A stretch of DNA of 37,977 bases from Verrucomicrobiia bacterium (GTDB lineage: Bacteria > Verrucomicrobiota > Verrucomicrobiia > Verrucomicrobiales > DEV007). Made by a program: the position numbers and the translations under genes. Below are positions 1 to 7,797 of this stretch, piece by piece. Under the pieces are notes generated by a model. That model ran no database searches. It was not told the DNA's origin and was given only the letters and a program-made list of their open reading frames with translations. The DNA lies in assembly GCA_020439945.1 (NCBI GenBank), contig JAGRPB010000002.1, positions 1-37,977 on the forward strand, read 5' to 3'. Each line of letters starts with the position of its first letter. Positions within the stretch are counted from its first letter, which is position 1.

Positions 1-218
1 GACGATGATCCCCCGATCATGTGGGGGCACACCTACCACGCCTAGCTTTTTGAAATACGAAATGCCTCCGGGAAAGTCGTCTTCTCAAAAAGCTCGCATT
101 CCAAGTTCAACGATCTGGTCGAGATCGGGATGAAACTTCAGGTTCGGGACGTGGTCGACAAAGAACTCAAGAAACAGAACCGGTCCGTCTCGGTCTATTT
201 TTTTTTTTTTTTTTTCTA
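1..218 (+). pseudogene. possible fragment of a broken or truncated gene
   Basis: Reading frame 1 from the window edge looks protein-like on both sides of a single in-frame TAG at 43-45. The first 14 codons end in WGHTYHA. After the TAG the frame continues LFEIRNASGKVVF and later VEIGMKLQVRDVVDKELK, ending SVSVYF where it runs into a T homopolymer at 198-215. One base change (GAG to TAG) would join the two parts. An ATG at 130 could start a short peptide but cuts the apparent domain. I do not recognise the family. It may be a decayed gene, a gene with a sequencing error, or a chance frame; there is no independent support. Confidence 0.25.
198..215 (+). repeat. poly-T homopolymer, 18 bases
   Basis: Eighteen consecutive T residues in a GC-rich background. 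Only a weak four-base stem (ACCG/CGGT) precedes it on the plus strand, so it is not a convincing terminator by itself. The length invites polymerase slippage or sequencing and assembly error. Confidence 0.9.
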
Positions 219-232
219 CCGGCGCCTCTCCC

Positions 233-266
233 GAAAAAGAAAACCCGATGGGCTGGCCACCGGGTT
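233..266 (-). terminator. intrinsic terminator of the metal-efflux operon
   Basis: Arms at 242-251 and 257-266 form a 10-bp stem with one mismatch and a 5-base loop. On the minus strand the hairpin is followed at once by TTTTCTTTTTC. It lies about 40 bases beyond the stop codon of the His-rich lipoprotein gene, where a minus-strand operon should end. Confidence 0.75.
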
Positions 267-304
267 CTCCGCAAATTGGGTTCAGGCTGAATTCATCCGC
301 GAAA

Positions 305-865
305 TCAATGCTCGCAAACGCAGGCGTATTCCCGGTAATCGCAAGTCGGGCAGAGAGAAAGGTTCAGATTGAATTTTTCAATGACCGGTTTGGCTTCGGG
401 CGCCATTTTCAGCTGAACGACGGTGGGAAAATCGTTTCCCTCCGGAAGTGATTGATCGGAGACCAGTTGGTCGCCGTCCGGCACGAATCCCAGCTTTACC
501 GGCGCGGTACGTTCTCCGGCAAACACGGTGGCGGTTTGTTCGGCGGCGGGAATGGGTTTCAAATCCTCATCGAGAAAGGTCAGCTTCACCTTGCGATCAT
601 CGGTCACGAGGAACTCGACGTGTGGCTCAACCGAAGTGATCACCCGGCCACCATTCGGTCCGGCGACCCCACCTTGGTGACTGTGATCGTGACCGTGACC
701 GTGATCCTCATGGTCATGATCGTGATCGTGCGCTTCGACCTGAGCCTCCTCGTGTTCGTGATCATGATCGGCGTGATCGTGTTCGGGTGCCTCCTTCTGA
801 CAACCAATAAGGCTGACAGAGGCGGCAGTAGTCAGAGTGATGAGCAGGAGTTGGGTTGTTTTCAT
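305..865 (-). CDS. His-rich metal-binding lipoprotein
   Basis: A 186-residue protein with a lipoprotein signal peptide: basic start, hydrophobic stretch and lipobox LIGC with Cys at about residue 22. It should be anchored to a membrane facing the periplasm. Residues about 29-64 are almost wholly His, Asp and Glu (for example HDHDHEDHGHGHDHSH), as expected for chelation of zinc, copper or similar ions. A compact domain of about 110 residues follows, and the C-terminus carries four Cys (CPTCDYREYACVC) that could form another metal site. It is the last gene of the efflux operon, 64 bases after the RND pump gene and just before a terminator. The likely role is periplasmic metal buffering or delivery to the pump. 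The folded domain is not one I can name. Confidence 0.88.
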   Translation of the reverse strand: MKTTQLLLITLTTAASVSLIGCQKEAPEHDHADHDHEHEEAQVEAHDHDHDHEDHGHGHDHSHQGGVAGPNGGRVITSVEPHVEFLVTDDRKVKLTFLDEDLKPIPAAEQTATVFAGERTAPVKLGFVPDGDQLVSDQSLPEGNDFPTVVQLKMAPEAKPVIEKFNLNLSLCPTCDYREYACVCEH

Positions 866-929
866 AGGGACTGGATGGTTGGAGTTGAGTTGGAGAAAAG
901 AAATGGGGAATTCCCCGGTTGCATTCGAA

Positions 930-3900
930 TCAGCCGGCGGCGCCTCGCTCCATCGCTCGAGCGGCCGCTTTGCGACAAAACCGGTAGAAGAGCGCGGGTG
1001 TCACCGCGAGCCCCAGCAAGGTGGAACTCACGAGTCCTCCCACGATCACGATGGCGACGGGATTGAGAATCTCCTTCCCCGGCTTTTCCGAAGCCAGGAC
1101 GAGAGGAATCAGCGCGATCCCCGCGGCGAGGGCGGTCATGAGAATGGGCACGAGCCGCTCCTGAGTGCCGCGGATCACCATCTGGCGGGTGAATTTCTCG
1201 CCCTCGTATTTCATGAGATGGAGATAATGGGAGAGCAACATGATGTTGTTGCGGGCCGCGATGCCGCCCACGGCGATGAAGCCCACCAGCGTGGCAATGC
1301 TGACGTTGTTCAAAGTCATCCGGGTAAAAATCACCGCGCCGATCAGGGACACCGGGATGATCGTCAGCACCAGGGCGACGAAGGTGAAGGAGCGGAAGTA
1401 GGAGTGGAGCAGGAAGACCACGACGAGAAGGATCAGCGCGGACATAATCGCGATGACGCGGGCGGCCTCCTTCTGGGCGAGGTACTCGCCTTCATAGGAA
1501 ACCGTGTAACCCTCGGGCAGCTCCAACTCTTCCTCGACCCGTTCCCGGAGTTGATCCACCACCGAAACCAGGTCGGGCACCGTGGGATTGATGGCGACCA
1601 CGAAACGCCGGCGCAGGTTTTCCCGTTTGATCGTGTTGGGACCACTCGCCATCCGCAGGTCGGCCACCGTGTCCAACGGAACCAGCTGATCGGCCTCGGT
1701 ATCGACGTAGAGGGTGCGAAGGCGCTCTGGATCCTCGCGCCATTCCTCGGGCAGACGAACGACGAGATCGAAGACCCGCACCCCTTCGTACATTTCCGCG
1801 ACGTATTCCCCACCCATCAATCCGGCCATTTCCTCGGTCAGACTGGCCGGGGTCACCGCGTAGGCGGCGGCTCTTTCCGGGTCGGGCTCGATGCGAAGCT
1901 GGGGAACTCCGGCCTGCTGCTCGGTTCGGGCCTCTTCGAGCCCTGGAATGGTCCTGGCGATGTCCGCGATCTGGGTGCCCAGTCTCCGTAACTCGTCGAG
2001 ATCGGGACCGAAGACTTTCACCGCGACTTTCGCCGACACCCCGCTCAGCATGTGCCCCACCCGGTCGGCCAGCGGACCGCTCATCGCGCTGAACGTTCCG
2101 GGAATGGTTTTCATCGTCTCTCGAATGTCCTCGATCACTTCCGTCCTCGGACGGTCGAGGGATTCGTCGAATTCCACGTCGAACTCGACGGTTGAGACAG
2201 GCACGACGTGATCTCCCCGCTCCGCCCGACCGGCGCGATACCCGACCGTTTTCACGCCGGGAACGCGGAGCAGTTGCTCCACGGCCACGTCCGCCATCTG
2301 GGCCGTGGTTCTCAGGGAGGTGCCAGGATCCAGCGTCGTCGCCACCAGGGCGGTTGGTTCCCTAAAGGCCGGGAGGAAATTTCGACCCATTTCCGAGTAA
2401 GCCATCCAGGCGAACCACATGAGGACGCCGGTTCCGGCAAACACCAGCAATGGCTGATCCAGCGCTAGGCGCAGGCAGGTGGCGCGGAAGCCCGCTTTCA
2501 GCCAACGCACCAGGATGAAGTCCTTGTGTTCCTTTCCGGCCCTGGGATTCAGGAAAAAGGAACTGAGCACCGGAATCACCGTCAGTGACACCACGAACGA
2601 AGCCGACATGCTGACGATGGTGGCGATGGCGATGGGGGTGAAAAGACGCCCTTCCACTCCGCTCAGCGCCATCAACGGGAGGAACACGAGCACGATAAGA
2701 ATCGTCGCGTAGAGAATCGAAGATCGCACCTCCGCCGAGGCCGCGGCGATCACATCGAGTTTGGACCGGGGATGATTCAGTGCGGCGTTTTCACGCAATC
2801 GCCGGAAAACATTCTCCACATCGACGATGGCATCGTCGACCACCATCCCGACCGCGACCGCGAGTCCACCCAGCGTCATGGAATTGACCGTGAGCCCGAA
2901 AATATCGAAAACCAGAATCGTGATGCCCAGCGAGAGCGGGATGGCGGTCAGGGTGATGAGCGTGATCCGCACGTTGAGAAGGAAAAGGAACAGGATCACC
3001 GCCACCATGATCGCCCCGTCACGGAGGGCTTCGACCAGGTTGTCGATCGAGAGATGGATGAAGTCGGATTGACGATAAAGCGGCACCAGTTCGGCGCCCT
3101 CGGGGATCGATTTTTCCAGTTCGTGGAGTGCCTTTTCCACTTCGCCATCCAGTTCGATGGTGTCGAATCCGGGTGCCTTGCGCACCATGATGACTACCCC
3201 GCGGGTGCCCAGCCTACCCTCCTCGTCCGGTTCGCGGCCCGCCACTCCAAAACCGGCATCACCCCGCATGGGCTCGATGTCCCACTTCACCTGAGCCACG
3301 TCACGAATGTGGATGGGCCGATCGTTCCGGTAGGCGACCACCGTTTCCGCAATGATCTCCGGGTCGGTCGTCATCGCCAGATTGCGGACCATGATTTCTT
3401 CGGCCCGTTCGGTGAGGAACCCGCCGGTGGTGTTTCTCACCGATTCCGCCGCCGCCTTGCGAAGCTGCTCGAAGGTGATCCGGTGCAAAAGCATCCGCTC
3501 GGGATCCGGTTGCACCTGGATCTGTTTCACGCCACCCCCCATCGAGAGCACTTCGGCAATGCCGGGAATCGACTGGAGACGCCGCGCCACCACCCAGTCG
3601 GCGATGACCCGCAGATCGCGAGGAGAGGTGTGGTGGGTGGGATCCCGCAGGCCGACGAGCATGATGTCGCCCATCAGCGAAGTCACCGGCGTCATGTAGG
3701 GCGATAGCCCCTCTGGAAGCGACTCGCTCACGCCCATCAGCCGTTCCTGCACGAACTGCCGCGCCTTGTAGATATCGGTTCCCCAATCGAACTCGACAAA
3801 AATGAGCGAGAGGCCGATGTCGTTGGTGGTGCGAATTCGGTCCACGCCCGTCACGCCCATCAGCGCGTTTTCGAGCGGAATGCTGACCAGCGTTTCCACC

Positions 3901-4079
3901 TCCTCGGGAGCGTAGCCCGGCGCTTCGGTGAGGAGCGTGACGGTGGGCTTGGTCAAATCCGGCAACACATCCACCGGCATCTCGATGGTCTTCTTGACAC
4001 CGAGAATCATCAAGACCAGCGCGCCCATCACGATGAGGCCGCGTTGCGCCAGGGAAAATCTGATCAGCTTGTTCAGCAT
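930..4079 (-). CDS. heavy-metal RND efflux pump, CusA/CzcA family
   Basis: A 1049-residue inner-membrane RND transporter of full family length. The N-terminal helix (LIRFSLAQRGLIVMGALVL) is followed by a large periplasmic loop, transmembrane helices 2-6, a second periplasmic loop and helices 7-12. The proton-relay helix at about residues 405-420 reads GMVVDDAIVDVEN, close to the CusA/CzcA signature with its conserved Asp and Glu. The protein would pump metal ions from periplasm or membrane out through the TolC-like channel, driven by protons. It starts 4 bases after the stop of the membrane fusion protein gene, so the two are translationally linked. The helix-4 sequence is not a clean match to either the monovalent (Cu/Ag) or divalent (Zn/Co/Cd) class as I know them. 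His-rich partners and the nearby zinc-uptake genes favour zinc, but the metal is not proven. Confidence 0.95.
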   Translation of the reverse strand: MLNKLIRFSLAQRGLIVMGALVLMILGVKKTIEMPVDVLPDLTKPTVTLLTEAPGYAPEEVETLVSIPLENALMGVTGVDRIRTTNDIGLSLIFVEFDWGTDIYKARQFVQERLMGVSESLPEGLSPYMTPVTSLMGDIMLVGLRDPTHHTSPRDLRVIADWVVARRLQSIPGIAEVLSMGGGVKQIQVQPDPERMLLHRITFEQLRKAAAESVRNTTGGFLTERAEEIMVRNLAMTTDPEIIAETVVAYRNDRPIHIRDVAQVKWDIEPMRGDAGFGVAGREPDEEGRLGTRGVVIMVRKAPGFDTIELDGEVEKALHELEKSIPEGAELVPLYRQSDFIHLSIDNLVEALRDGAIMVAVILFLFLLNVRITLITLTAIPLSLGITILVFDIFGLTVNSMTLGGLAVAVGMVVDDAIVDVENVFRRLRENAALNHPRSKLDVIAAASAEVRSSILYATILIVLVFLPLMALSGVEGRLFTPIAIATIVSMSASFVVSLTVIPVLSSFFLNPRAGKEHKDFILVRWLKAGFRATCLRLALDQPLLVFAGTGVLMWFAWMAYSEMGRNFLPAFREPTALVATTLDPGTSLRTTAQMADVAVEQLLRVPGVKTVGYRAGRAERGDHVVPVSTVEFDVEFDESLDRPRTEVIEDIRETMKTIPGTFSAMSGPLADRVGHMLSGVSAKVAVKVFGPDLDELRRLGTQIADIARTIPGLEEARTEQQAGVPQLRIEPDPERAAAYAVTPASLTEEMAGLMGGEYVAEMYEGVRVFDLVVRLPEEWREDPERLRTLYVDTEADQLVPLDTVADLRMASGPNTIKRENLRRRFVVAINPTVPDLVSVVDQLRERVEEELELPEGYTVSYEGEYLAQKEAARVIAIMSALILLVVVFLLHSYFRSFTFVALVLTIIPVSLIGAVIFTRMTLNNVSIATLVGFIAVGGIAARNNIMLLSHYLHLMKYEGEKFTRQMVIRGTQERLVPILMTALAAGIALIPLVLASEKPGKEILNPVAIVIVGGLVSSTLLGLAVTPALFYRFCRKAAARAMERGAAG

Positions 4080-4083
4080 CGTT

Positions 4084-5253
4084 TCAGGCCTTGGCGACCG
4101 GTTCCGGCTTCCGTTTCGAGTTCCACCACAACTGCGCGAAGATGACGAACAGCAAGGTGCTGGCGATGGCGTAGTATTTCAGCCAGGCCGGCGCCCCGGC
4201 ACCTTCGTGGCCCTCGTGATCGTGATCGTGTTCCGCTTCCCGAGCCGCTTTCTGATCCGGTGTCATCTCCGAGCCGTCGGCGTTGTGCTCGTGCCCGTGA
4301 GCCGCATCGAGCGCCTCTTTCAGCGACATGCCGCTGTCGCCACCGACAAAACCCAGGGAGTAGGCACCCCGCGTCACGACCTCGTCACCGGGAAAAAGTC
4401 CCCGCTTCACCTCCACCCAGCCGCCGCCCTTTTCACCCAGCGTCACCGGGACTTTCACAAAAGCATTCGGCAGATCGAAATCCCTCACATAAACCACCCG
4501 CGAAGCCGGATCTCCCTGGATGGCCTCCTCCGGCACCGCCATGACATTTGGCCGGGTCGCAACGATGATCTCGAGTTCCGCCCGCATGCCGGGAGAAAGG
4601 CGACCACTCTCGTTCTGGACCACGAAGATCCCCTCGATGGCGCCGGCTTCCCGATCCGCTTCGACGCCGAACCGTTCCAACTCCGCCAGGATCGGTTCCT
4701 CGCCCAGCGCCGGAAAAACAATCTGCGCCTGGCTACCGACATTGATTCCCTTGGCCCGCTCCTCGGGTATGCGCGCCACCACCCACAGTTCCGAGCGATC
4801 GGAAATGTCCAGCAGCTCCAGATCCGGCTCCACCGGCTGTCCCTGCAACACGTCGGATTCCGTCACCAGACCGTCGATCGGCGCCTTGAGCTCGATCACC
4901 GGGGGCGGATCCCCCGGCAGGCGACTCTCCACTTTCACGACCGTCTGCCCCTTGGTGACCCGATCACCGAAGAAAGCGGTGACCTCCACCGCCCTGCCCG
5001 CGATGCGCGATGAGACCGCGTAGTGATTTCCCGGGATCTCCTCCACCCGCCCGATGGCGAAGACCGTCGTCTGAAAGTCGCGCTCCTCAATCATCACCGA
5101 CTCCAGTCGCAGGTTCTGCACGCCCGTCTCGTCGAGGATCACGGTGTTGGCGGCCCGTTCGGCGTCAATGGCCGGTTCGGCGGCGGGGAGGCGGCCGAAC
5201 TGACCACATCCGATTCCGGCGATCAGCGTTGGGATCAAAAATCTCGTTTTCAT
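4084..5253 (-). CDS. RND membrane fusion protein with His-rich loop and C-terminal transmembrane helix
   Basis: A 389-residue periplasmic adaptor of the CusB/CzcB (HlyD-like) type. A signal peptide (MKTRFLIPTLIAGIGC, possible lipoprotein Cys) is followed by the barrel-sandwich and beta-barrel domains typical of the family; VTKGQTVVKVESRL and APIDGLVTESDVLQGQPV are lipoyl-like halves. The start at 5253 is preferred because the longer frame from 5292 overlaps the previous gene and hides the signal peptide. After the usual C-terminal domain comes an acidic His-rich segment at about residues 318-350 (AHGHEH, HDHDHEGHEG). A clear hydrophobic helix follows at about 357-377 (YYAIASTLLFVIFAQLWW) with a basic end. 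That tail is not standard for the family. The start lies 13 bases past the TolC-like gene and the end 4 bases before the pump gene. Confidence 0.93.
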   Translation of the reverse strand: MKTRFLIPTLIAGIGCGQFGRLPAAEPAIDAERAANTVILDETGVQNLRLESVMIEERDFQTTVFAIGRVEEIPGNHYAVSSRIAGRAVEVTAFFGDRVTKGQTVVKVESRLPGDPPPVIELKAPIDGLVTESDVLQGQPVEPDLELLDISDRSELWVVARIPEERAKGINVGSQAQIVFPALGEEPILAELERFGVEADREAGAIEGIFVVQNESGRLSPGMRAELEIIVATRPNVMAVPEEAIQGDPASRVVYVRDFDLPNAFVKVPVTLGEKGGGWVEVKRGLFPGDEVVTRGAYSLGFVGGDSGMSLKEALDAAHGHEHNADGSEMTPDQKAAREAEHDHDHEGHEGAGAPAWLKYYAIASTLLFVIFAQLWWNSKRKPEPVAKA

Positions 5254-5266
5254 CGTTCGGGTGCGT

Positions 5267-6580
5267 TCACTTTGAGACGTCGTCGAGGACATCGATATCG
5301 GGATGCGAAGCCGCGGCTTCCCGGAGATCGACCTCGGCCTGCAGGTAAGAGGCGAGCGACCCCAGCGCCCCGAGCCGCGCCTTCAGCAGCTGCTCCTGGG
5401 CGCGTTGGTATTTCAAAAGCTCGATCTGCCCGTTGGAGTAAGCCTTGGAAATCGCGTCGAGATTCTCTTCGGCCAACTGCAATGTTTCGCCGGCCGTGTC
5501 TCGAGCCAGCGTGAGCAGTTCCGAGCGAACCTTGGCGGCGGCGGCGACCTCGTTTTCGATTCGCAGCGCCAGCGCCCGACTTTCATCCTCAGCCTGGCCG
5601 ACTTCGGCGGTGGGCACGTCGGTCACCCGTTCGCGTTTCAGCGGCAGCGGAATGGTGACCCCGACTCCCACGAAATGATTGCGCTCCAGGCCCGTGGGTT
5701 CATCGAGCGTCGCTTCCCGCTGGGCAAAGAGCCGCACCGCCACGTCTTCCCAACGATTCGATTCCGCCAGGGCCAGTTCGGCGCGGGCCTTGTCCCCCTT
5801 CAGCACCGCCAGTTGAAAATCCGGGCGCCGATTTCGCGCCCGTTCCCGGTCCGGAGCTCCGGGTTCGCCTTCGGGCAGTTCCAACTTATCCTGCAGAGAA
5901 AGGCGGGTTCCATTGGCCACACCGAGCAGCGTTTTCAGCGTGCCCATCTGGCGCTCCGCCTCGGTCTTCTGGCGCTGCCATTCCTTTTCGATCTGCTGGA
6001 GGTCTAGCTTTGCCTGGTTTACATCCAGGGACGACACCGTGCCCTGCTCGACCTGACGCTGGAGGGTTTTCACAAATCCCGAGAGCAGCTCACGAATCTC
6101 AGCCAGTTGGCCTATCTCCTCCTGGGCGACCCGGGTCTGGTAAAACTGTCGTTCCACCTGTCCGATCAGCTTTCGCCTCGCGTCGGCGATCTCCGCCTCC
6201 GCCATGGCGACCTCCACCCGCGACACGGCTTTCTCCCGCTTCAGCCGGTCCGTCAGGGGAAACCGCTGGGCGATACCGATTTCGAGAACCGATTCGTCGT
6301 CGTCTAGGCCCAACTGATCAGTCGAAGCCGACAACCCCAACTCGGGCGCGTCCAGTTTACCGGACCAACGAAGTCGGGCCCTGGCTTTTTTCACTTCCCA
6401 GTTTGCCGCTCGCAATTCGAGGTTCTGGGCCAGGGCGGCGCGCACGGCGGCATCGCGGTCGAGCACCTGCCAGCCGACTTCCTCCGCATTTCCACGAGAG
6501 GCCCAGAGTGCGGCCCAGGCAGCCCAGACGAGAATCAGTCTCGGGGCGACCGGGTGGATTGGGTGATGGATCGGTTTCAT
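5267..6580 (-). CDS. TolC-like outer-membrane efflux protein
   Basis: A 437-residue protein of the outer-membrane efflux family (TolC/CusC/CzcC). It has an N-terminal signal peptide (APRLILVWAAWAALWASRGNA). Two related halves follow, rich in long amphipathic helices (ALAQNLELRAANWEVKKARA; then LLKYQRAQEQLLKARL) with strand segments such as VGVGVTIPLPL. It would form the trimeric outer-membrane tunnel for the RND pump. Length fits the family. It is the first structural gene of the tripartite pump. The 162-base gap before it has no gene but contains a short inverted repeat (GGGTGC/GCACCC at 6606-6626) of unknown meaning. Confidence 0.93.
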   Translation of the reverse strand: MKPIHHPIHPVAPRLILVWAAWAALWASRGNAEEVGWQVLDRDAAVRAALAQNLELRAANWEVKKARARLRWSGKLDAPELGLSASTDQLGLDDDESVLEIGIAQRFPLTDRLKREKAVSRVEVAMAEAEIADARRKLIGQVERQFYQTRVAQEEIGQLAEIRELLSGFVKTLQRQVEQGTVSSLDVNQAKLDLQQIEKEWQRQKTEAERQMGTLKTLLGVANGTRLSLQDKLELPEGEPGAPDRERARNRRPDFQLAVLKGDKARAELALAESNRWEDVAVRLFAQREATLDEPTGLERNHFVGVGVTIPLPLKRERVTDVPTAEVGQAEDESRALALRIENEVAAAAKVRSELLTLARDTAGETLQLAEENLDAISKAYSNGQIELLKYQRAQEQLLKARLGALGSLASYLQAEVDLREAAASHPDIDVLDDVSK

Positions 6581-6742
6581 CGCTGGAATGGAAAACTGGT
6601 TGAGTGGGTGCGGTAGAGGGGCACCCAGAGAGACGGGTGCGGTTCACGCGGGCAGACCGAGGTCACACCTCCGGCGTGATTGGTCGAGAGACTGTCCGCT
6701 TCGCGCCGAGTTGGCGCCGATCACGGGCAGCGGACGGGAAGA

Positions 6743-7132
6743 TCAAAGACGGAAAACACCCGTGACCACGGGCCGGGTTCGCCTCAACAAGACCGGGTCG
6801 AATACGACATGATCGAGAAACGACGGCATCGCCACCACCTCCAACTTCGGGGCCGAAATCCACAGCGCCCAATCCGCCAGACCCGCCGGCGGAATCGGGG
6901 GCAGCGAAACCGGATTCGGCGCCGCCTGTCGCATGTCCGTGTGCGAGTGAAAATGGCCGGGCTCCGGCGCTTCGTCGCGTTGGTGCTCGTGATCCGGAGC
7001 CGAATGATCGGCGTGGCAGGAAGCGCCCGCCTTCGTGACCGGCGTGTGGGCGTCATTGACCGCCGCGCCACAGAGGCACAGGGGCGACATCAGTCCGAGG
7101 ACGAGGAAAACGGAGACGATCGTCTTCAACAT
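6743..7132 (-). CDS. small exported protein of unknown function in the metal operon
   Basis: A 129-residue protein starting at the ATG at 7132; an upstream in-frame ATG at 7234 would overlap the fur-like gene. The N-terminus MLKTIVSVFLVLGLMSPLCLCGAA is a signal peptide, possibly with a lipobox (LCLC). A low-complexity stretch with about ten His and one Cys follows (SCHADHSAPDHEHQ, HFHSHTD). After a Pro-rich linker comes a hydrophobic segment around LADWALWI, and the end is basic. I do not recognise the family. Its place between a Fur-type regulator and an efflux system, and its His content, suggest a periplasmic metal-binding accessory, by inference only. Confidence 0.7.
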   Translation of the reverse strand: MLKTIVSVFLVLGLMSPLCLCGAAVNDAHTPVTKAGASCHADHSAPDHEHQRDEAPEPGHFHSHTDMRQAAPNPVSLPPIPPAGLADWALWISAPKLEVVAMPSFLDHVVFDPVLLRRTRPVVTGVFRL

Positions 7133-7209
7133 GGCAACACTGACGGGAACTTCCCGCTCTGTCAAATCGGACGAGTGACCGGCCGATTTCATGCGAAAGA
7201 ATATTCGAC

Positions 7210-7665
7210 TCAATGGCTGTCCGACGCCGTGCAACTGGGACAGACGCCGAAAAACTCCAGTTCATGATCGAGGTGGGTGAAACCCGATTTCTTCGCGATC
7301 TCCGCCTCCAGCGCCTCCACCGGGCATTCCATCTCCAATTCCTCGATCGACCCGCATTTCGTGCACACGATGTAGTCGTCGTGGTGATGGGCGTGACGAA
7401 TCGTGTAGTGCGCCGCGCGATCCCGCAGCCCGAGCCGGCGTAGAATGCCGTTCTCTTCGAGCCTCACCAACAATCGATAGACCGTCGCCGGGTCGCAATG
7501 GCCTTTGAGCGCGGGCGCCTCGACGATTTCGCCCGCCGTCATCGGACTCTCGGAATTCAACAGCAGGTTCAGGACACTCTCCAGCGCCTGGGTACGCCGC
7601 ATCCCGACGGATCGACAGCGGTCGACCAATTCAGCCAGGGTCTTTTTCGAACAGGATTCGGACAT
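7210..7665 (-). CDS. Fur-family metalloregulator, Zur-like
   Basis: A 151-residue ferric-uptake-regulator family protein. The winged helix covers residues about 10-88, with the recognition helix in DPATVYRLLVRLEENGIL. The dimer domain has the His cluster RHAHHHDDY (H91, H93-H95) and two CxxC pairs (C101/C104 and C142/C145) that hold the structural zinc. The start MSESCS at 7665 is chosen because the longer frame to 7761 adds residues unlike the family and runs into an intergenic repeat. It is the first gene of the efflux cluster. It probably acts as a dimeric repressor sensing zinc or iron; the His and Cys pattern looks more like Zur to me, but sequence alone does not decide. A plausible target is the palindrome at 13100-13118 in front of the uptake operon. 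Confidence 0.92.
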   Translation of the reverse strand: MSESCSKKTLAELVDRCRSVGMRRTQALESVLNLLLNSESPMTAGEIVEAPALKGHCDPATVYRLLVRLEENGILRRLGLRDRAAHYTIRHAHHHDDYIVCTKCGSIEELEMECPVEALEAEIAKKSGFTHLDHELEFFGVCPSCTASDSH

Positions 7666-7757
7666 CGGATCGTTCACGACATTAACACCGCGCCCCCAAT
7701 TCAGCGACTGAGAAAATCGCGAACCGCCCAAACTCCGATCCCGCGGGCACGACGCAG

Positions 7758-7792
7758 TCAACCCTGTTGGGTCCGGGATTCAACAGGGTTGA
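7758..7792. repeat. intergenic 11-11-11 inverted repeat (ACCCTGT element), copy 1
   Basis: CAACCCTGTTG at 7759-7769 and its exact reverse complement CAACAGGGTTG at 7781-7791 are separated by 11 bases. One flanking T/A pair extends the stem to 12. It sits in the gap upstream of the Fur-family gene and just past the end of the DUF1501 gene. No T run follows on either strand, so a terminator role is not obvious. Confidence 0.9.
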
Positions 7793-7797
7793 ATGGT

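Noticed and set aside
678..780. Short repeats that could suggest a CRISPR array
   Set aside because: They are codon repeats for His/Asp inside a lipoprotein gene, with no spacer structure and no cas gene nearby.
7758..7792. Repeat upstream of the Fur-family gene as a Zur/Fur autoregulatory box
   Set aside because: It is GC-rich, unlike Fur-family operators, and the same element occurs at genes with no metal link such as uppS.
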